A stretch of DNA of 26,928 bases from Saccoglossus kowalevskii (GCF_000003605.2 NW_003129863.1:63530-90457), one strand, 5' to 3'; shown: positions 1 through 9,837, numbered from the stretch's first letter. The notes: a model not told the origin generated them from the sequence alone. Numbers and translations are program-made.

Positions 1-208
1 CATAAGGTGGTCCTGGCCAGGTTCGTTTTGACGACCCATTTGTCTGTAGCCGGATGTAGCAGGGGTAGAACCATGGAGACCAGTAAATAAACACATATAC
101 AGCATATATGACGTCATGATATGTATGATTTAATAGATTAGTAAAAATACATACATACATCAACAAACATTTTAACATGCACATAATATCGATATCCAGC
201 TTTAATCT

Positions 209-214
209 TTTATT
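209..214 (-). terminator. Candidate poly(A) signal of the propeller gene
   Basis: AATAAA on the minus strand, 71 bases past the TAG stop at 285-287. It is the nearest canonical signal downstream of that stop. Confidence 0.5.
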
Positions 215-284
215 CCGGTTTTAAATCTCATGTTCTTGCTCCAGGGGGTTCGAATAAGGTTTCTAAAAGACATCAACGGTCGGG

Positions 285-313
285 CTAATAACTGCGTACT
301 CCGCCAACGGCGA
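285..313 (-). CDS. Propeller gene exon 4 (short terminal exon)
   Basis: The acceptor is TTTTTATTTGTAGATAG; the second AG (ending 314) keeps the frame to give VAVGGVRSY and a TAG stop. The upstream AG (ending 318) would instead give a basic 38-residue tail stopping at 202-204. I prefer the short form because its sequence repeats the propeller strand pattern. An AATAAA lies 71 bases downstream. Confidence 0.62.
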
Positions 314-2580
314 CTATCTACAAATAAAAACAAATGTGAAATGAATCATGTGTCGATGTGGTAGACTATGCTGGCTTGTAATCTTAATCTGGGTGTACGA
401 ATACTGTTCATTGATTAAACGATCATATCATATCATACTCATAGTTTTAAGAGTTTACTTTTTCATCTAAAAGAATATTGCATTGCCTATAGGTTTATTC
501 ATATCGGTAATCAACTTACTTTATATGGGTGTTCAGTGATCCGTTTTGATTTCTAAGGGAGCAAATAAAACAACAATTTCAGAGAAAGTGGTGATGGGTT
601 TAAATCAAGTAATAAAACACATTGATGTTTTTAACAGCGAACACGACGCGACTTAGCGCCCGTGCCGCTGTAAACGTTGACGTAATAACGATGATACCGA
701 GTTTATCCTAAATACGAGTTTCTTACCTGCGTTATGACCAGCAGCCAAAGAGTTGATACAGAACCCATCGGGGTTGATTTCAGAGTCCACCCACTCTCTG
801 TCAACGTTCATAGTCACGATTTTACAGCCTCGTTTAGTTACGGCGTATAGCTCACCATCGTGTTCCCCGGTCTGAATCACGCACAGGTCCTTGAGTTTAA
901 CGCTGTCGGTGGCAGGATTGAACCAATCGTTCACCAGGGAATTGCGAGATCTAAGATAACCGTCAACACTCAGACCCAGGATGCGACCGTCTACCGGGTT
1001 ATATTCGATGCCAGCACCACAGCAAGCGAAGGCGGGAGCCTCTTGCCAAGAGCCGTCAATTAAACCACGGATCAGGAGACTACCGTCCGTGCTGATAGCT
1101 AAAATCATTCCATCCCATCGTATGGCGATATCTTTAACACAACAACTGTTCTCTACCGGTCCCTGCCATCCCCATTCACCATCTTGGTCCTTCCATGCGT
1201 ATAAGGAATCGTCTTTCATGCCAATTCCCAGCAATACGCCTGTCTTCATTATAACAACTTTAGACATACCATGGGCGTTTTTTATCGGTTTATTCCAAGT
1301 CTTCGATAACCAGTCCAGAGTTCTAACATTGTTGTTTTCATCTACACCGATGACGGTCGGTGTTCCTTGCTCATCGTCATCTATAGAAAACAAGGTGAAA
1401 ATGTCGGTATCTTAATATTGAATATCGAACCCTGTTAGTTGCCGCGGCGTAAATGGTTATTAGGTCAGTGTTATTTTAATCTTTGGTCAAACATACTATT
1501 TTCGAGGTGTTTCATTTGGTTTTGTTCTAAGCGACTACACAAACAAATATGGTTGTCGAGTTGAACAATGTTGTTTTCACGTCACAAAAGCAATTCGTCG
1601 CTTGGTGGCGCGATTTATATGAAAAATGGTACTATACAATATTGAATGTAAAAGATACGAAAAAAGGTATATTCGTTGGATTTTATTTTTACTGAATCAT
1701 TCCTTCAGTGAAAATTAATTCCAAGCGAAAATAAAGTATTTTACACTATTGTCTCACGATACGGATGTACGAAACCTTTGATGAGAATTGTGACAGTGTT
1801 CTCAGGCAATGTAAATGAGCATATCCATTTGACCCAAAATTATAATCTTATATATGTTGAAACTATAGCGGGAATGATTATAACTTACCAGCTTGTACCG
1901 TATTGCCTGTTCCGAATATAGAGCCTAACGTCCCCGCATATGTCTGTTGAGAAGCAATAACTATGTTACAAACAAAAACGCAAGGTATTTTGAAATTATC
2001 TGGATAACAGTATGTTGGTTCGTACTCTTGTTAGAGGCGGGCTGAAAGAGGTGGTGATTTTACTGATCTATATATCTGGTGTTGTTGGACTCAGGGGTTT
2101 TGCTGCGCTGTGAAGGTAATCGGCTTACATTTCTCGTGAGCTTTCACATTACATTTCACATTACGTTGATTTGTGAACATATGCAGTAATATTCAAACAT
2201 CTTTCTTAATTTCCATAAAACGATCAAAAAATAACCTAGACAGTGTATGTTGTCGATCGAATCCTTCCACTAAAAGTTAACGATACAAAGTACAAATGAC
2301 ATCACCCCGTTAAATAAACAAATAGAAATGTTGCAATAAGTTTACGTTTTCTTTATGTTGATGGACTAGTGATACAACTAAAGAACTACTTTCAGAAAAT
2401 TGTCATAGTCGCCTAACCACAAAATAGTCCAACAGTCTGCAATGAAGAGGTATTCTGCTGCTCCTACATCGTACTTTTGTAAGAGACTCATCCCAGGGCG
2501 CAACATTAAATGTCGATGATGAGAAAACGACTTACCTGTTGTACCACTGCCAGTACTAATAACGATACAATAACGTTCAT
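285..2580 (-). CDS. Secreted five-repeat beta-propeller protein (tectonin/tachylectin-2-like), four exons
   Basis: Spliced CDS on the minus strand: 2580-2536, 1943-1889, 1380-727, 313-285, giving about 260 residues. Every junction is GT-AG and phases agree (0, 1, 1). Residues 1-18 are a signal peptide (MNVIVSLLVLAVVQQTYA, plausible cleavage after TYA). The rest holds five repeats of 40-44 residues, each with a Trp followed by Pro or an acidic residue (W62, W105, W145, W186, W230) and a strand pattern such as LAISTDGSLL or LGLSVDGYLR. The short last exon adds VAVGGVRSY, resembling one more such strand, as expected when a propeller closes N- to C-terminus. Vicinal Cys pairs occur near 113 and 153. 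Five repeats of this size match the tachylectin-2/tectonin architecture (sugar-binding in known members), but I do not recognise a specific orthologue. A lectin or innate-immune role is inference. Confidence 0.82.
727..1380 (-). CDS. Propeller gene exon 3 (five W-P repeats)
   Basis: The 654-base exon has acceptor TTTTCACCTTGTTTTCTATAG and donor AACGCAG|GTAAGA. It contains the whole repeat domain in one open frame. The ATG 13 bases upstream lies inside the acceptor tract and is not a start. The composition is richer in CpG and GC than the flanking introns, as expected for coding DNA. Confidence 0.88.
1641..1748 (+). mobile_element. Truncated MITE copy (family A) in propeller gene intron 2
   Basis: Matches the right half of the copies at 5912-6100 and 23263-23474, sharing ATCATTCCTTCAG, AAAATTAATTCCAAGCGAAA and ATAAAGTATTTTACA. 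The left terminal inverted repeat is missing, so this copy is 5'-truncated. It lies inside an intron. Confidence 0.7.
1889..1943 (-). CDS. Propeller gene exon 2
   Basis: Acceptor CTTCTCAACAG|ACATATG and donor CAAGCTG|GTAAGTTA. It encodes 18 residues (TYAGTLGSIFGTGNTVQA) plus one base that completes an Asp codon with exon 3. It supplies the end of the signal peptide and a short linker before the first repeat. Confidence 0.8.
2536..2580 (-). CDS. Propeller gene exon 1 (signal peptide)
   Basis: Begins at the ATG (2580-2578) and encodes MNVIVSLLVLAVVQQ, a hydrophobic secretion signal. It ends at a strong donor CAACAG|GTAAGT in phase 0. A TATA box lies about 75 bases upstream, supporting this ATG as the true start. 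Confidence 0.8.
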
Positions 2581-3367
2581 GTTGCAACCGATATCTCCGG
2601 TGTAGATGAGAAGGTAGGGGGTGTGAATCGTTGGTGACGATAATTCTAATAACTTTATATACTGTATTATTTGCATACCGGTGTAACAGGTCTTCCTATT
2701 CGCTATAGATACGGATAGTGCTAAATGCGGATAGCACAGCCGGCACGGTAAACATATTGCGTAATGACATAATCCGCAAATTTAGGTGTCAGATTGGTCG
2801 TGAATAAATAATTAAACGTCATTTTCGTCACTAAATATTTATTTGTGAAATTGCAGTTGATACAAGTTGTGCGGTCATTGAAATTGTGAATGTAGAATGG
2901 CACTGGCAGAGATAAATGAAAAGGAATTGTATATATCGTGTTGTCTTTTTTGTATGTTGTACACATACGCACGCCCAGCAATGATAAAACGATATTCATT
3001 TCGAACTTCAATTTGTTACCAATTGTATAGTATTTCCTGAATATTCTCTTAACGCAAAATGCGTGTATACATGGACTGTGCCTGTGATGCATTAGCCAGT
3101 CACGTGTATTACCGTACACACCAGGCGTATGTGAGTGGTGACGGGAAAATTACGATTTCCGGTCTCCTGCATTTACTAGTACTCATCTCCTAACTGAAAT
3201 TACGACGTAAAACAGTGTTAAAAGTGTTACGTCTGAGTATGTGTGCGGAAAATACAACATATCGTTCATCTTAACAAAACAAAATTGCTTACTGAACCAA
3301 ATTTGACGGACGGGTCTACATGTATTTAATATTATTAACATTTGATTAACATCGTATATGCATAAGG
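2581..3367. other. Intergenic, upstream of the propeller gene
   Basis: Apart from the promoter elements at 2653-2676, this holds a 132-codon minus open frame (2721-3119). The frame has no recognisable domain, no signal peptide at its start and an ordinary background composition. In AT-rich DNA of this length it is compatible with chance. No other gene is seen. Confidence 0.4.
2653..2676 (-). promoter_or_regulatory. TATA box and octamer upstream of the propeller gene
   Basis: On the minus strand, ATGCAAAT (2676-2669), a perfect POU octamer, is followed 7 bases later by TATATAAAG (2661-2653). The TATA box is about 73 bases upstream of the ATG, so transcription would start near 2625 with a short 5'UTR. 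This is seen directly; use in vivo is inference. Confidence 0.55.
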
Positions 3368-3806
3368 AACGACGTCAAAAGATCGATGTCGGATAAAAAA
3401 CTTATTTCTTTTAGTTTGGGGGTGGGGGTGGGGGTTACCTCAAAAAGTTTCCATCCTACAAAAACGATTTTATTTTTTAATGAAATCAAAAAATCTTGGA
3501 GTATTTGTAGTTCTATCCAATCATGGACAGAAATAACCGAAAAGGGAGAAAAAAACAGAAAAATGGTTTGGTTCGAGTGTAAATCTGGTGCGTCAAATGA
3601 TGTGCCATTTGTAAACTCTTTTTACACCCACCCGACAACCAACTGCTATACTGCCCGATTATCAATTTATATTTAATGATGAATCGTGTAGTCTGACGCC
3701 ATGACCAATATTTATCAATTAAGTTTCAGTGGGGGTAGGGGGGTTTGAAAAAAACAAAACTAAAGGAATTAAGTTTTTTATCCGACATCGATCTTTTGAC
3801 GTCGTT
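3368..3806. mobile_element. 439-bp element with 50-bp terminal inverted repeats
   Basis: Bases 3368-3417 and 3757-3806 are inverted copies differing at 2 of 50 positions, with outer tips AACGACGTC and GACGTCGTT. The interior (about 340 bases) has a G-rich tract (GGGGGTGGGGGTGGGGG) near one end and another near the other, and no transposase. This is the structure of a non-autonomous DNA transposon or foldback MITE. Target-site duplication is unclear. The near-identity of the arms suggests recent insertion or gene conversion. Open frames starting inside both arms (MSDKKLI... and ...KIDVG) are by-products of the repeats. Confidence 0.8.
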
Positions 3807-4096
3807 TAGGATATTTCTTGAGATAAAATAGGATTTCTGTTCTGTGTTGGAACTCGGCTCTCCTCCACCGGGCTGTGATAGTCCGCGAATAACGATATGA
3901 TTGCTCTAATTCGTCCCATGACAGGAGAATTCCGTCATCGTCATAGGGCGTGGTCATAGTGACTAAAACACATGAACGTGACAAGACATTCATACTGACG
4001 TTGCATGGATATGTGTGAAATACGGGAAATAAAGTCGAGCACGTTCGTCGTATTGCTATCGATCAGTTCGTCATCAAGTGTCACATCTCCATTATA
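3807..4096 (-). pseudogene. Possible decayed or interrupted coding exon next to the inverted-repeat element
   Basis: Two overlapping minus frames look protein-like. One runs 4096-3941 (52 codons including the stop, after a TACTAG acceptor) with QYECLVTFMCFSHYD. The other runs from 3993 and includes DDDGILLSWDELEQSYRYSR and HRTEILFYLKKYPKR, then enters the inverted repeat, which supplies its stop codon. A shift near 3945 would join them. The stretch is richer in GC than its surroundings. I recognise no family, and it may be chance. Confidence 0.25.
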
Positions 4097-5506
4097 CTAG
4101 TAATGGTTTAATTTGCGCGTCTTTATAATTCGGAACATCGATAAAACGAATCTCAAACATTTGGGGGGCAATTCGAGAACATTCGCGCCATCAAATACAT
4201 TCAGAAAAAAACAAACTAAATATTAAAGTAGTATCGTAAATTGCATCGTTTAAGACATATAGCTAAGTCATGTGCAGCTCCACGTGCTACTCTTGGGCCT
4301 CACACCCATCGTGCTTTTATTTATGAGCATCGGTAGGAGACTGGTCAAGGAAATTAACATGCTATAGATACCATACCATGGTGCCAGTACAGCTGAGAAC
4401 AGTTGACTACACAGTAACTAGTCAGTCTATCCTAAAATACACTTTATAAATTTTAAAGTAGAAAACCTGCATTCAGACAGCGATCACTTTCTTATAAAAA
4501 CACTCTGTAAACACCGCATTATACACCAATTAATAATATTAATATAGATTTGAATCTAGTACCATCAAGTTATCAATGGAATAACATTAATAGATAATTA
4601 TGTAAACTATTTATGAAAACATAAACCACTCTGTTCTAGTAATGAGTTATAATGTTATAGTGTTCTACATTAGCTATATTCGTTTAGTCCAGTGCTTTTT
4701 GTTTTTCAAATAGTGCGCAAAAATACTACTAATATATCCCTGCGAATATATCCTTATTTGCGGTAATTTTTAGTCAAAGTTCGTCTCGTCCAAGATTACC
4801 AAAAATTACGTGGAATTCAATTTGACAAATTAGTCTTCAAGTGAAGTAAAATTGGGACTTATCGAAACCAATACTTTTTTTTCATATACATCTGGGGTCT
4901 ATGATCCCTGGAACGTTGTTCGAATGGCAACCTCCGCCATTCTATTCGAGCTCATCCCTCCCTGTGGTATAAGGATATTGTATTCAAAGTAAACATTGTT
5001 GTTCAAATCCCCAAATAACGACATGACAGATCATATTTTTGATATCTAATTTACGGACGCAAACGGGAGCATTATAGGGAATTTTAAAGTTGGCAGATTG
5101 GCTTATGATTTACAATGAAGTCAAATTGCCTTGGTGTAGCACACATCTACGTGTTCGTTGATCAAAACCATTTTTGTTACACGTTGAATATTATTGTAAG
5201 GAAATAACAATTACAAAATGCAATTCGAACATCGACATCTAGTATCAAAAATATGTTGTTTGTTTATATCTTTAAAATAAAAATTCAACCATCAAAATAG
5301 TTTGTTGTCTACACATAAGAGAAATAAGTGTTCTTAGACTAGCAAGTTTGATCATGATTACAGGATTATTGTTACACCACGGTTACTAACAAAAAATGTT
5401 AATGTGCTAACGCCATATGGGCGTTTTTTCGTCTCTTTAATAACGTTGTCGATTTCTAAACACGTCGAAATACGCAAGTGTTAATTTGAATTGTATGACA
5501 GGTCAA
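4097..5506. other. Intergenic AT-rich stretch
   Basis: No gene can be supported. At 4263-4367 (plus) an open frame preceded by an AG reads LHVLLLGLTPIVLLFMSIG, a hydrophobic segment followed by RRLVKE and a stop. It is too short to assign. The rest is AT-rich without recognisable structure. Confidence 0.4.
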
Positions 5507-5514
5507 TGACGTCA
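5507..5514 (+). promoter_or_regulatory. Perfect cAMP response element (TGACGTCA)
   Basis: Palindromic CRE 43 bases upstream of the ATG of the candidate signal-peptide exon at 5557. CREs are common in promoters of secreted-peptide genes. Here the link rests only on position. Confidence 0.35.
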
Positions 5515-5556
5515 GCACATCGCTATGTCGTTACACATTTGGTGCCATCTGACGCC

Positions 5557-5645
5557 ATGATATCGCCGTGGCTGGTCTCAGGCTGCCTCATCGTACAGTC
5601 CATATCATATCCATTGCATCTGTCTGAATTGAGTTATCAACTTAG
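5557..5645 (+). CDS. Candidate first exon of a secreted protein (partial)
   Basis: ATG in good context (GACGCCATGA) followed by 29 codons. MISPWLVSGCLIVQSIS resembles a signal peptide, then YPLHLSELSYQL, ending at donor CTTAG|GTAACA (phase 2). No convincing second exon was found: the nearest in-phase AG (5777) gives only 11 more residues. It may be the first exon of a small secreted or neuropeptide precursor, or a chance open frame. Confidence 0.28.
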
Positions 5646-5911
5646 GTAACATTTTATTGACGTCACTGAATCACATCAATAATAATTAGATATTAGAATA
5701 ATTAGAATATTGTGCATGGGAATTGTTATTAAACGTGAATCGTGCGTGTGCTCCCGAGTCCACTGATTGTGCTGAAATAGCACTGAGAACACACGGTTTT
5801 CCGAGCAAACCTAGTAATGCAGCTAAAATGTGTTTGTTGAATTAGCACCACCGTGACAGTATTCATTCAGTGTGCGTTTAAACTTCGTGTAAATAAACGA
5901 TGTATTTCAGT

Positions 5912-6100
5912 TACTGTAAAATATTTTTTTTTCGCTGAAATTACATTTTGGGTGTTTTGTATGAAATTTATTATCACTGATTTCTAACGAGTTGAGTGCA
6001 AAATATAGGGAAAAGGGTATATCCGTTGAATTTTATTTTCACTTAATCATTCCTTCAGCGAAAATTAATTCCAAGCGAAAATAAAGTGTATTTTACAGTA
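5912..6100 (+). mobile_element. MITE copy (family A), full length
   Basis: About 189 bp, bounded by TACTGTAAAATA at the left and TATTTTACAGTA at the right, with TTTCGCTGAAATTA and TTCAGCGAAAATTAATTCC extending the inverted ends. It shares its interior and right arm with 1641-1748 and 23263-23474. It has no coding capacity and is a non-autonomous element. Confidence 0.8.
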
Positions 6101-6454
6101 CGTGCGTTGGTTGTGAAGGGAACCTGTGGATTGTTGCTAAACTAAATACATATATTGGAAATACCAGACAATGTTAGTCCGGATATTACGTCGTGTACTG
6201 TATGTACAGTATTCAAAACAATTTGACGAACAACCCAAAATAGCGCCGATAAAATATCTCCCCACCCCAAGTACGAAGTCCGTGTCAGGGTGTGTTATCC
6301 CGACATAATATATCAAACTGAGATACAAGAAATCAGAACTGCAAAATAAAATGCGACTTGTAATAATAACATAAAGACGAATTATATTACGTCATTAGCA
6401 AAGACCAGGAGAAATTGTACGCATTATGACATTACTGGGGGGGGGGGTATCTGG

Positions 6455-6570
6455 TACAGATTACAGGAAATAAAAAGAGGTATTTTACGTTTTTACAGGA
6501 AATAAAATTAAAGTTCCATTTACAGTAAAAAAAAAAGGTTTTTATACTTTACAGATAAAACAAATTCCTG
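6455..6570. repeat. Degenerate AT-rich tandem repeat, about 30-bp period
   Basis: Several units begin with TTTACAG or ATTACAG followed by AAATAAAA-like bases (TTTACAGGAAATAAAATT, TTTACAGATAAAACAAATT). Related words (ATTACGA...AATAAAAT) continue loosely to about 6850. The units are diverged, so boundaries are approximate. Confidence 0.4.
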
Positions 6571-6890
6571 ATTATATTTAACATTATATTATATTTGATA
6601 ATTTGTTTTTTAAAAATCAAAATTGGAAATTGCGTACGAATTACGACATTTAACATGAAAAATGCTTCATACGCTTACAACAAATAAGATATTTGTACAA
6701 ATTACGAGCTAATAAAATAGCTTATTACATTTTACACCTTGCCCGCGTCTACGAATTTACTTTTTTTTATTGATTTAAATTACATTACTAGTATTACGAG
6801 AATAAAATCAATTGATTACAGCTTACGAAAATACCCCTTGCCGACCCTCATTACTGTTTTAGTTTCTGAGTCTGGTCAGATCTGTTTCAT

Positions 6891-6908
6891 CATGGAGGTA
6901 CCTCCATG
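6891..6908. repeat. Perfect 18-base palindrome
   Basis: CATGGAGGTACCTCCATG reads the same on both strands. A second inverted pair, GCCGTGT / ACACGGC (6936-6942 / 6953-6959), lies 27 bases away. Function unknown; it may be part of an old repeat. Confidence 0.5.
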
Positions 6909-7262
6909 GTCTCATAAAGACGATGAACACAAGTGGCCGTGTGGCAATTAAAACACGGCTGCTAAAAAAAATCTTTGCTAGCAATTTAGCGACACATTTA
7001 ATGACGTAATCAGACAATCTGTTGCCATTTACGATTGTTTACAGAATAAATGGTCAGAATAATGTTACATTACGTCATCTACCCAGAGTGTAACAATGCA
7101 TTAATATATAAATAAACCAATAGAATGATAATACTATATTTATCAGTACGTGATTCGCTGCGAGAAATGTTTATTGTTTGACAATTATTTTTGCAATGAA
7201 GGACAAATTCAACTCCGATATTAGCGAGAACATTTAAATGGTCTATTATTTTAAAGGTCGAT

Positions 7263-7284
7263 GGTCATCGCGCAGCGCGTGACC
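7263..7284. repeat. Imperfect inverted repeat in a CpG-rich patch
   Basis: GGTCATCGCGC faces GCGCGTGACC within a locally GC- and CpG-rich patch (7250-7380). The beginning (AAAGGTCGATGGTCATCG) resembles AAAGGGCGGTGGTCATCG at 18926-18943, suggesting a shared dispersed repeat. Confidence 0.4.
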
Positions 7285-7558
7285 GAATTTCATGCAAGCA
7301 AACAGTGTATTTTACACGCGTTGTATACGTCGCTATGAGTCCCATAGGACGCGGCGCTACGACTATTGATATAGATGCAGGTTCATGTGTACTTAGAGTA
7401 ACATTTTTGTGAGATAAGGGTAAAAACGTTCGCCATTTACAAGCGCCTTTTGTCTTTTTTCACTCCGACGCACGTATGAGGTCAACAATTTTATTTTATT
7501 TTATAGATTAACTCACTGTAGTTTGTTTTAGTGTTGAATAATAATATGAGGTTAATAC

Positions 7559-7750
7559 ATGGATACCGAAAAGTATGCACGAAGACAGTACAGCGGTAGT
7601 GTCGATCGACGAGCAGCTGAGGTCGATGTGATGGCGTACTTTGTGATGTTAGTATCAAATTATTGCGTCGGAATTGTATTTTGTCATGCCTACATTTTAA
7701 ATTCGATACCTATTTTGAAAATGGTTATAATGAGGCGAATATGGAGATAA
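7559..7750 (+). CDS. Unassigned 63-codon open frame
   Basis: Starts MDTEKYARRQYSGSVDRR and continues into a hydrophobic stretch (VMAYFVMLVSNYCVGIVFC) that could be a membrane segment. It follows the CpG-rich patch at 7250-7380. There is no recognised domain, no clear splice site and no downstream exon. Several frames are open here, so the protein-like look may come from local composition. Confidence 0.15.
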   Translation: MDTEKYARRQYSGSVDRRAAEVDVMAYFVMLVSNYCVGIVFCHAYILNSIPILKMVIMRRIWR

Positions 7751-9159
7751 GTTTGCATAATTCATTCGCTGGAATATATAGGCGGGGAGGTTGGACAAGT
7801 GATATAAACAGCTGACAGCGATTCGCATGGCCTCAATGTCGTATGTAAATGATAATACTGTACACCAGTATTTGATTTCGCGTCAACTAACTACGTGCCG
7901 AGAAAATAATATACCTTTGTTAGCAATTCATGTCAGGTTTGATGCTGTCAATTCCTGGTTGGAGCTTTGTATATCTTCACCCATGTAATATTTCTACTCA
8001 TTCACTTCCCATGCGATATTCATATTTTCGAAACTATTTTAAAATCATGAATGTTTTTTTCCACACCACCTGCTCAATGTAACTATTTTGTTTCAGAATT
8101 TGCGAAAATTGAAACATAAAAGCTGCCATCAGTCCCATTCAATAATTAAACTTATGCTTTACATAAATGCGTAACAGTGGCTAATTGTTACATTAAATTG
8201 TCTATTCATGTACACATCCAAAACTGGAGTCATTTGTATGGAGCGCCCCCATCGTTGATAATGATACACATATTCTGACATTGATGCACTATCACAATTG
8301 GAAAAGTCACACGCGGAAAGCAGTCGCAACATAATTTTTTTCTGAAACTGCGGTCAATTTTATTATTTAAAGAGGAATCTGGGTATCTAGGATATATATA
8401 CATCGTTTTACTAACTATTATCACAAAGTTTGATTAATAGCACCTTCTGAATCGCATGACTTTACAGCCTTTTATATCCACAATAAATCATAGGAATAAC
8501 TGACTTATAAATATAACAAAGTTGTAAAATTAAGATGGCATGCCTTGCCTTTTGAGTAGAGAACTGCATTTCCGCAACGAAGTTTAAAAGATAGAAGTGC
8601 TATGTCAAGTTTTGTTGTAAAACGATAACGTATTTGTGCATGTTTTATCGTCCCATGCCTCCTTGGAAAAAGTGCCGATTACTGTAAACCGCTTATTTTC
8701 ATTGCTAGGAATGTTGGTGATTTGATTTGATGACATTCATGAAGACAAAATGTTGTACAACCGAACACTGCATCAGAGGACCGCAGAGTAATTTAGCACT
8801 TTTCACAGACTCACGAAGATTTCGCCAAATTAAAACCATTTACTGTAATTACGAGACTATTGATGTTAATAGGAAGACGACCCCCCCCCCCCCCGCCGTA
8901 CACACAGTTACACAGAATGTTCATTAAAGACATTTATTTTATCGAGTACGGTATATAAATAAAACACTGGTAAAAGCACATTTTACTAATCCATTTGGTA
9001 ACGAAACTGACCAAGGACAGACGAAGACTAGTAATGGTAGAAGATATCATGCATTTGAGATTTCAGACTTAGATTTTATATCTAAATATGATTTGACAAA
9101 TACATTGAATGAATAAACATTCAATGGATGTAATAATCAAAAAACGCTTTGTTTTCCAG
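7751..9159. other. Intergenic stretch
   Basis: No gene supported. Strong 3' splice-site look-alikes occur at about 8095 (TTTTGTTTCAG) and 8709 (TTTTCATTGCTAG), but no frame extends convincingly. A Cys-containing open frame (8727-8927, CCTTEHC) runs into a 14-C homopolymer (8881-8894), and the frame is closed just upstream of its ATG. Confidence 0.4.
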
Positions 9160-9223
9160 TTTCATACGCATTTGTTAATAGACGGGGTGTGGGGGGCATC
9201 AGAAATAGAGCTCAGACCTCCAG
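9160..9223 (+). CDS. Isolated exon-like block
   Basis: Acceptor GCTTTGTTTTCCAG and donor CCTCCAG|GTAAAA bound 64 bases open in two frames: phase 0 gives FHTHLLIDGVWGASEIELRP, and phase 1 gives SYAFVNRRGVGGIRN and onward. No partner exon was identified, so this may be a chance pairing of splice-like sites. Confidence 0.2.
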
Positions 9224-9837
9224 GTAAAATTTGTAAAATACTCTTAAACAGTTTCAATTTTTACTGCAAGACATTTTCACAATTTTAAATTTAGTGAAAA
9301 CATTACGCAAGTCACCTTCATCATAACTGGTAGTTAAATCACCGCATCCACTGCTCCAAATTATAAAGGTCAAGATAACAGAGTATGTGATAACAGCAAT
9401 GTAACATCACTATATTGACTGGGGGGCGGGGGTCGCTTGCTCTCGAGATATTGGTAGCCATTTTTGAACAAGTTTGTAAAGTAAGTTTATGCAAAAGTTT
9501 CTGTGACTATTACCTTAGGACCCAGTGGTAATTTCACTGCTATAAAATTACATGGTTTCCACAGATTAAGGAAATTTGTTTCTCGAAATTAAAGCAGTTC
9601 ACAGAATTCCCATGGTTATAACCGTAGGACTCGATTCAAATTACTTAGTTTAAGAATCATCTTATTTCAAGTAAGTTTCAATGCAATATAAAACTATCAA
9701 TACAACATGGGATGGTAAAGGTTATCAATGCTGTATAAAAATATTAAACTTTGGTAACATTCAATGAAAGTCCTGGGACCAAATTGATTGAGGACATTTT
9801 GAAATAAAGAAGTCAGAATCATACACAGATACAAATC
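9224..9837. other. Intergenic gap between the WLS 3' end and the left region
   Basis: Contains G-rich runs (9421-9432) and AT-rich sequence. No coding frame or RNA gene is recognised. Confidence 0.4.

Larger units (their letters stand above)
6101..7250. other. Intergenic, repeat-rich
   Basis: Contains an 11-G run (6437-6447), a degenerate tandem repeat (about 6455-6570) and an 18-base palindrome (6891-6908). Short open frames on both strands (for example 6137-6328 minus and 6739-6951 plus) show no family signature. No gene can be supported. Confidence 0.45.

Noticed and set aside
1-90. Plus open frame from the left edge ending in TAA within AATAAA; also an open minus frame from about 74 to the edge
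   Set aside because: Only about 29 codons visible, no splice site or family signature; cannot be told from chance.
860-1415. Plus open frames over the propeller exon
   Set aside because: Opposite-strand shadows of the large coding exon 727-1380.
2721-3119. 132-codon minus open frame
   Set aside because: No domain, promoter or splice support; length expected by chance in 27 kb of AT-rich sequence.
4263-4367. Hydrophobic plus frame resembling a GPCR TM5-loop (LGLTPIVLLFM...GRRLVKE)
   Set aside because: Spacing from the Pro to the basic loop is three residues short of the class A pattern and no other TM exon is nearby.
8727-8927. Cys-containing plus frame (KCCTTEHC) considered as an insulin-like or toxin-like peptide
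   Set aside because: Cys spacing does not fit insulin A-chain (CC-x3-C), no signal peptide, frame closed just upstream, and it runs into a poly-C tract.
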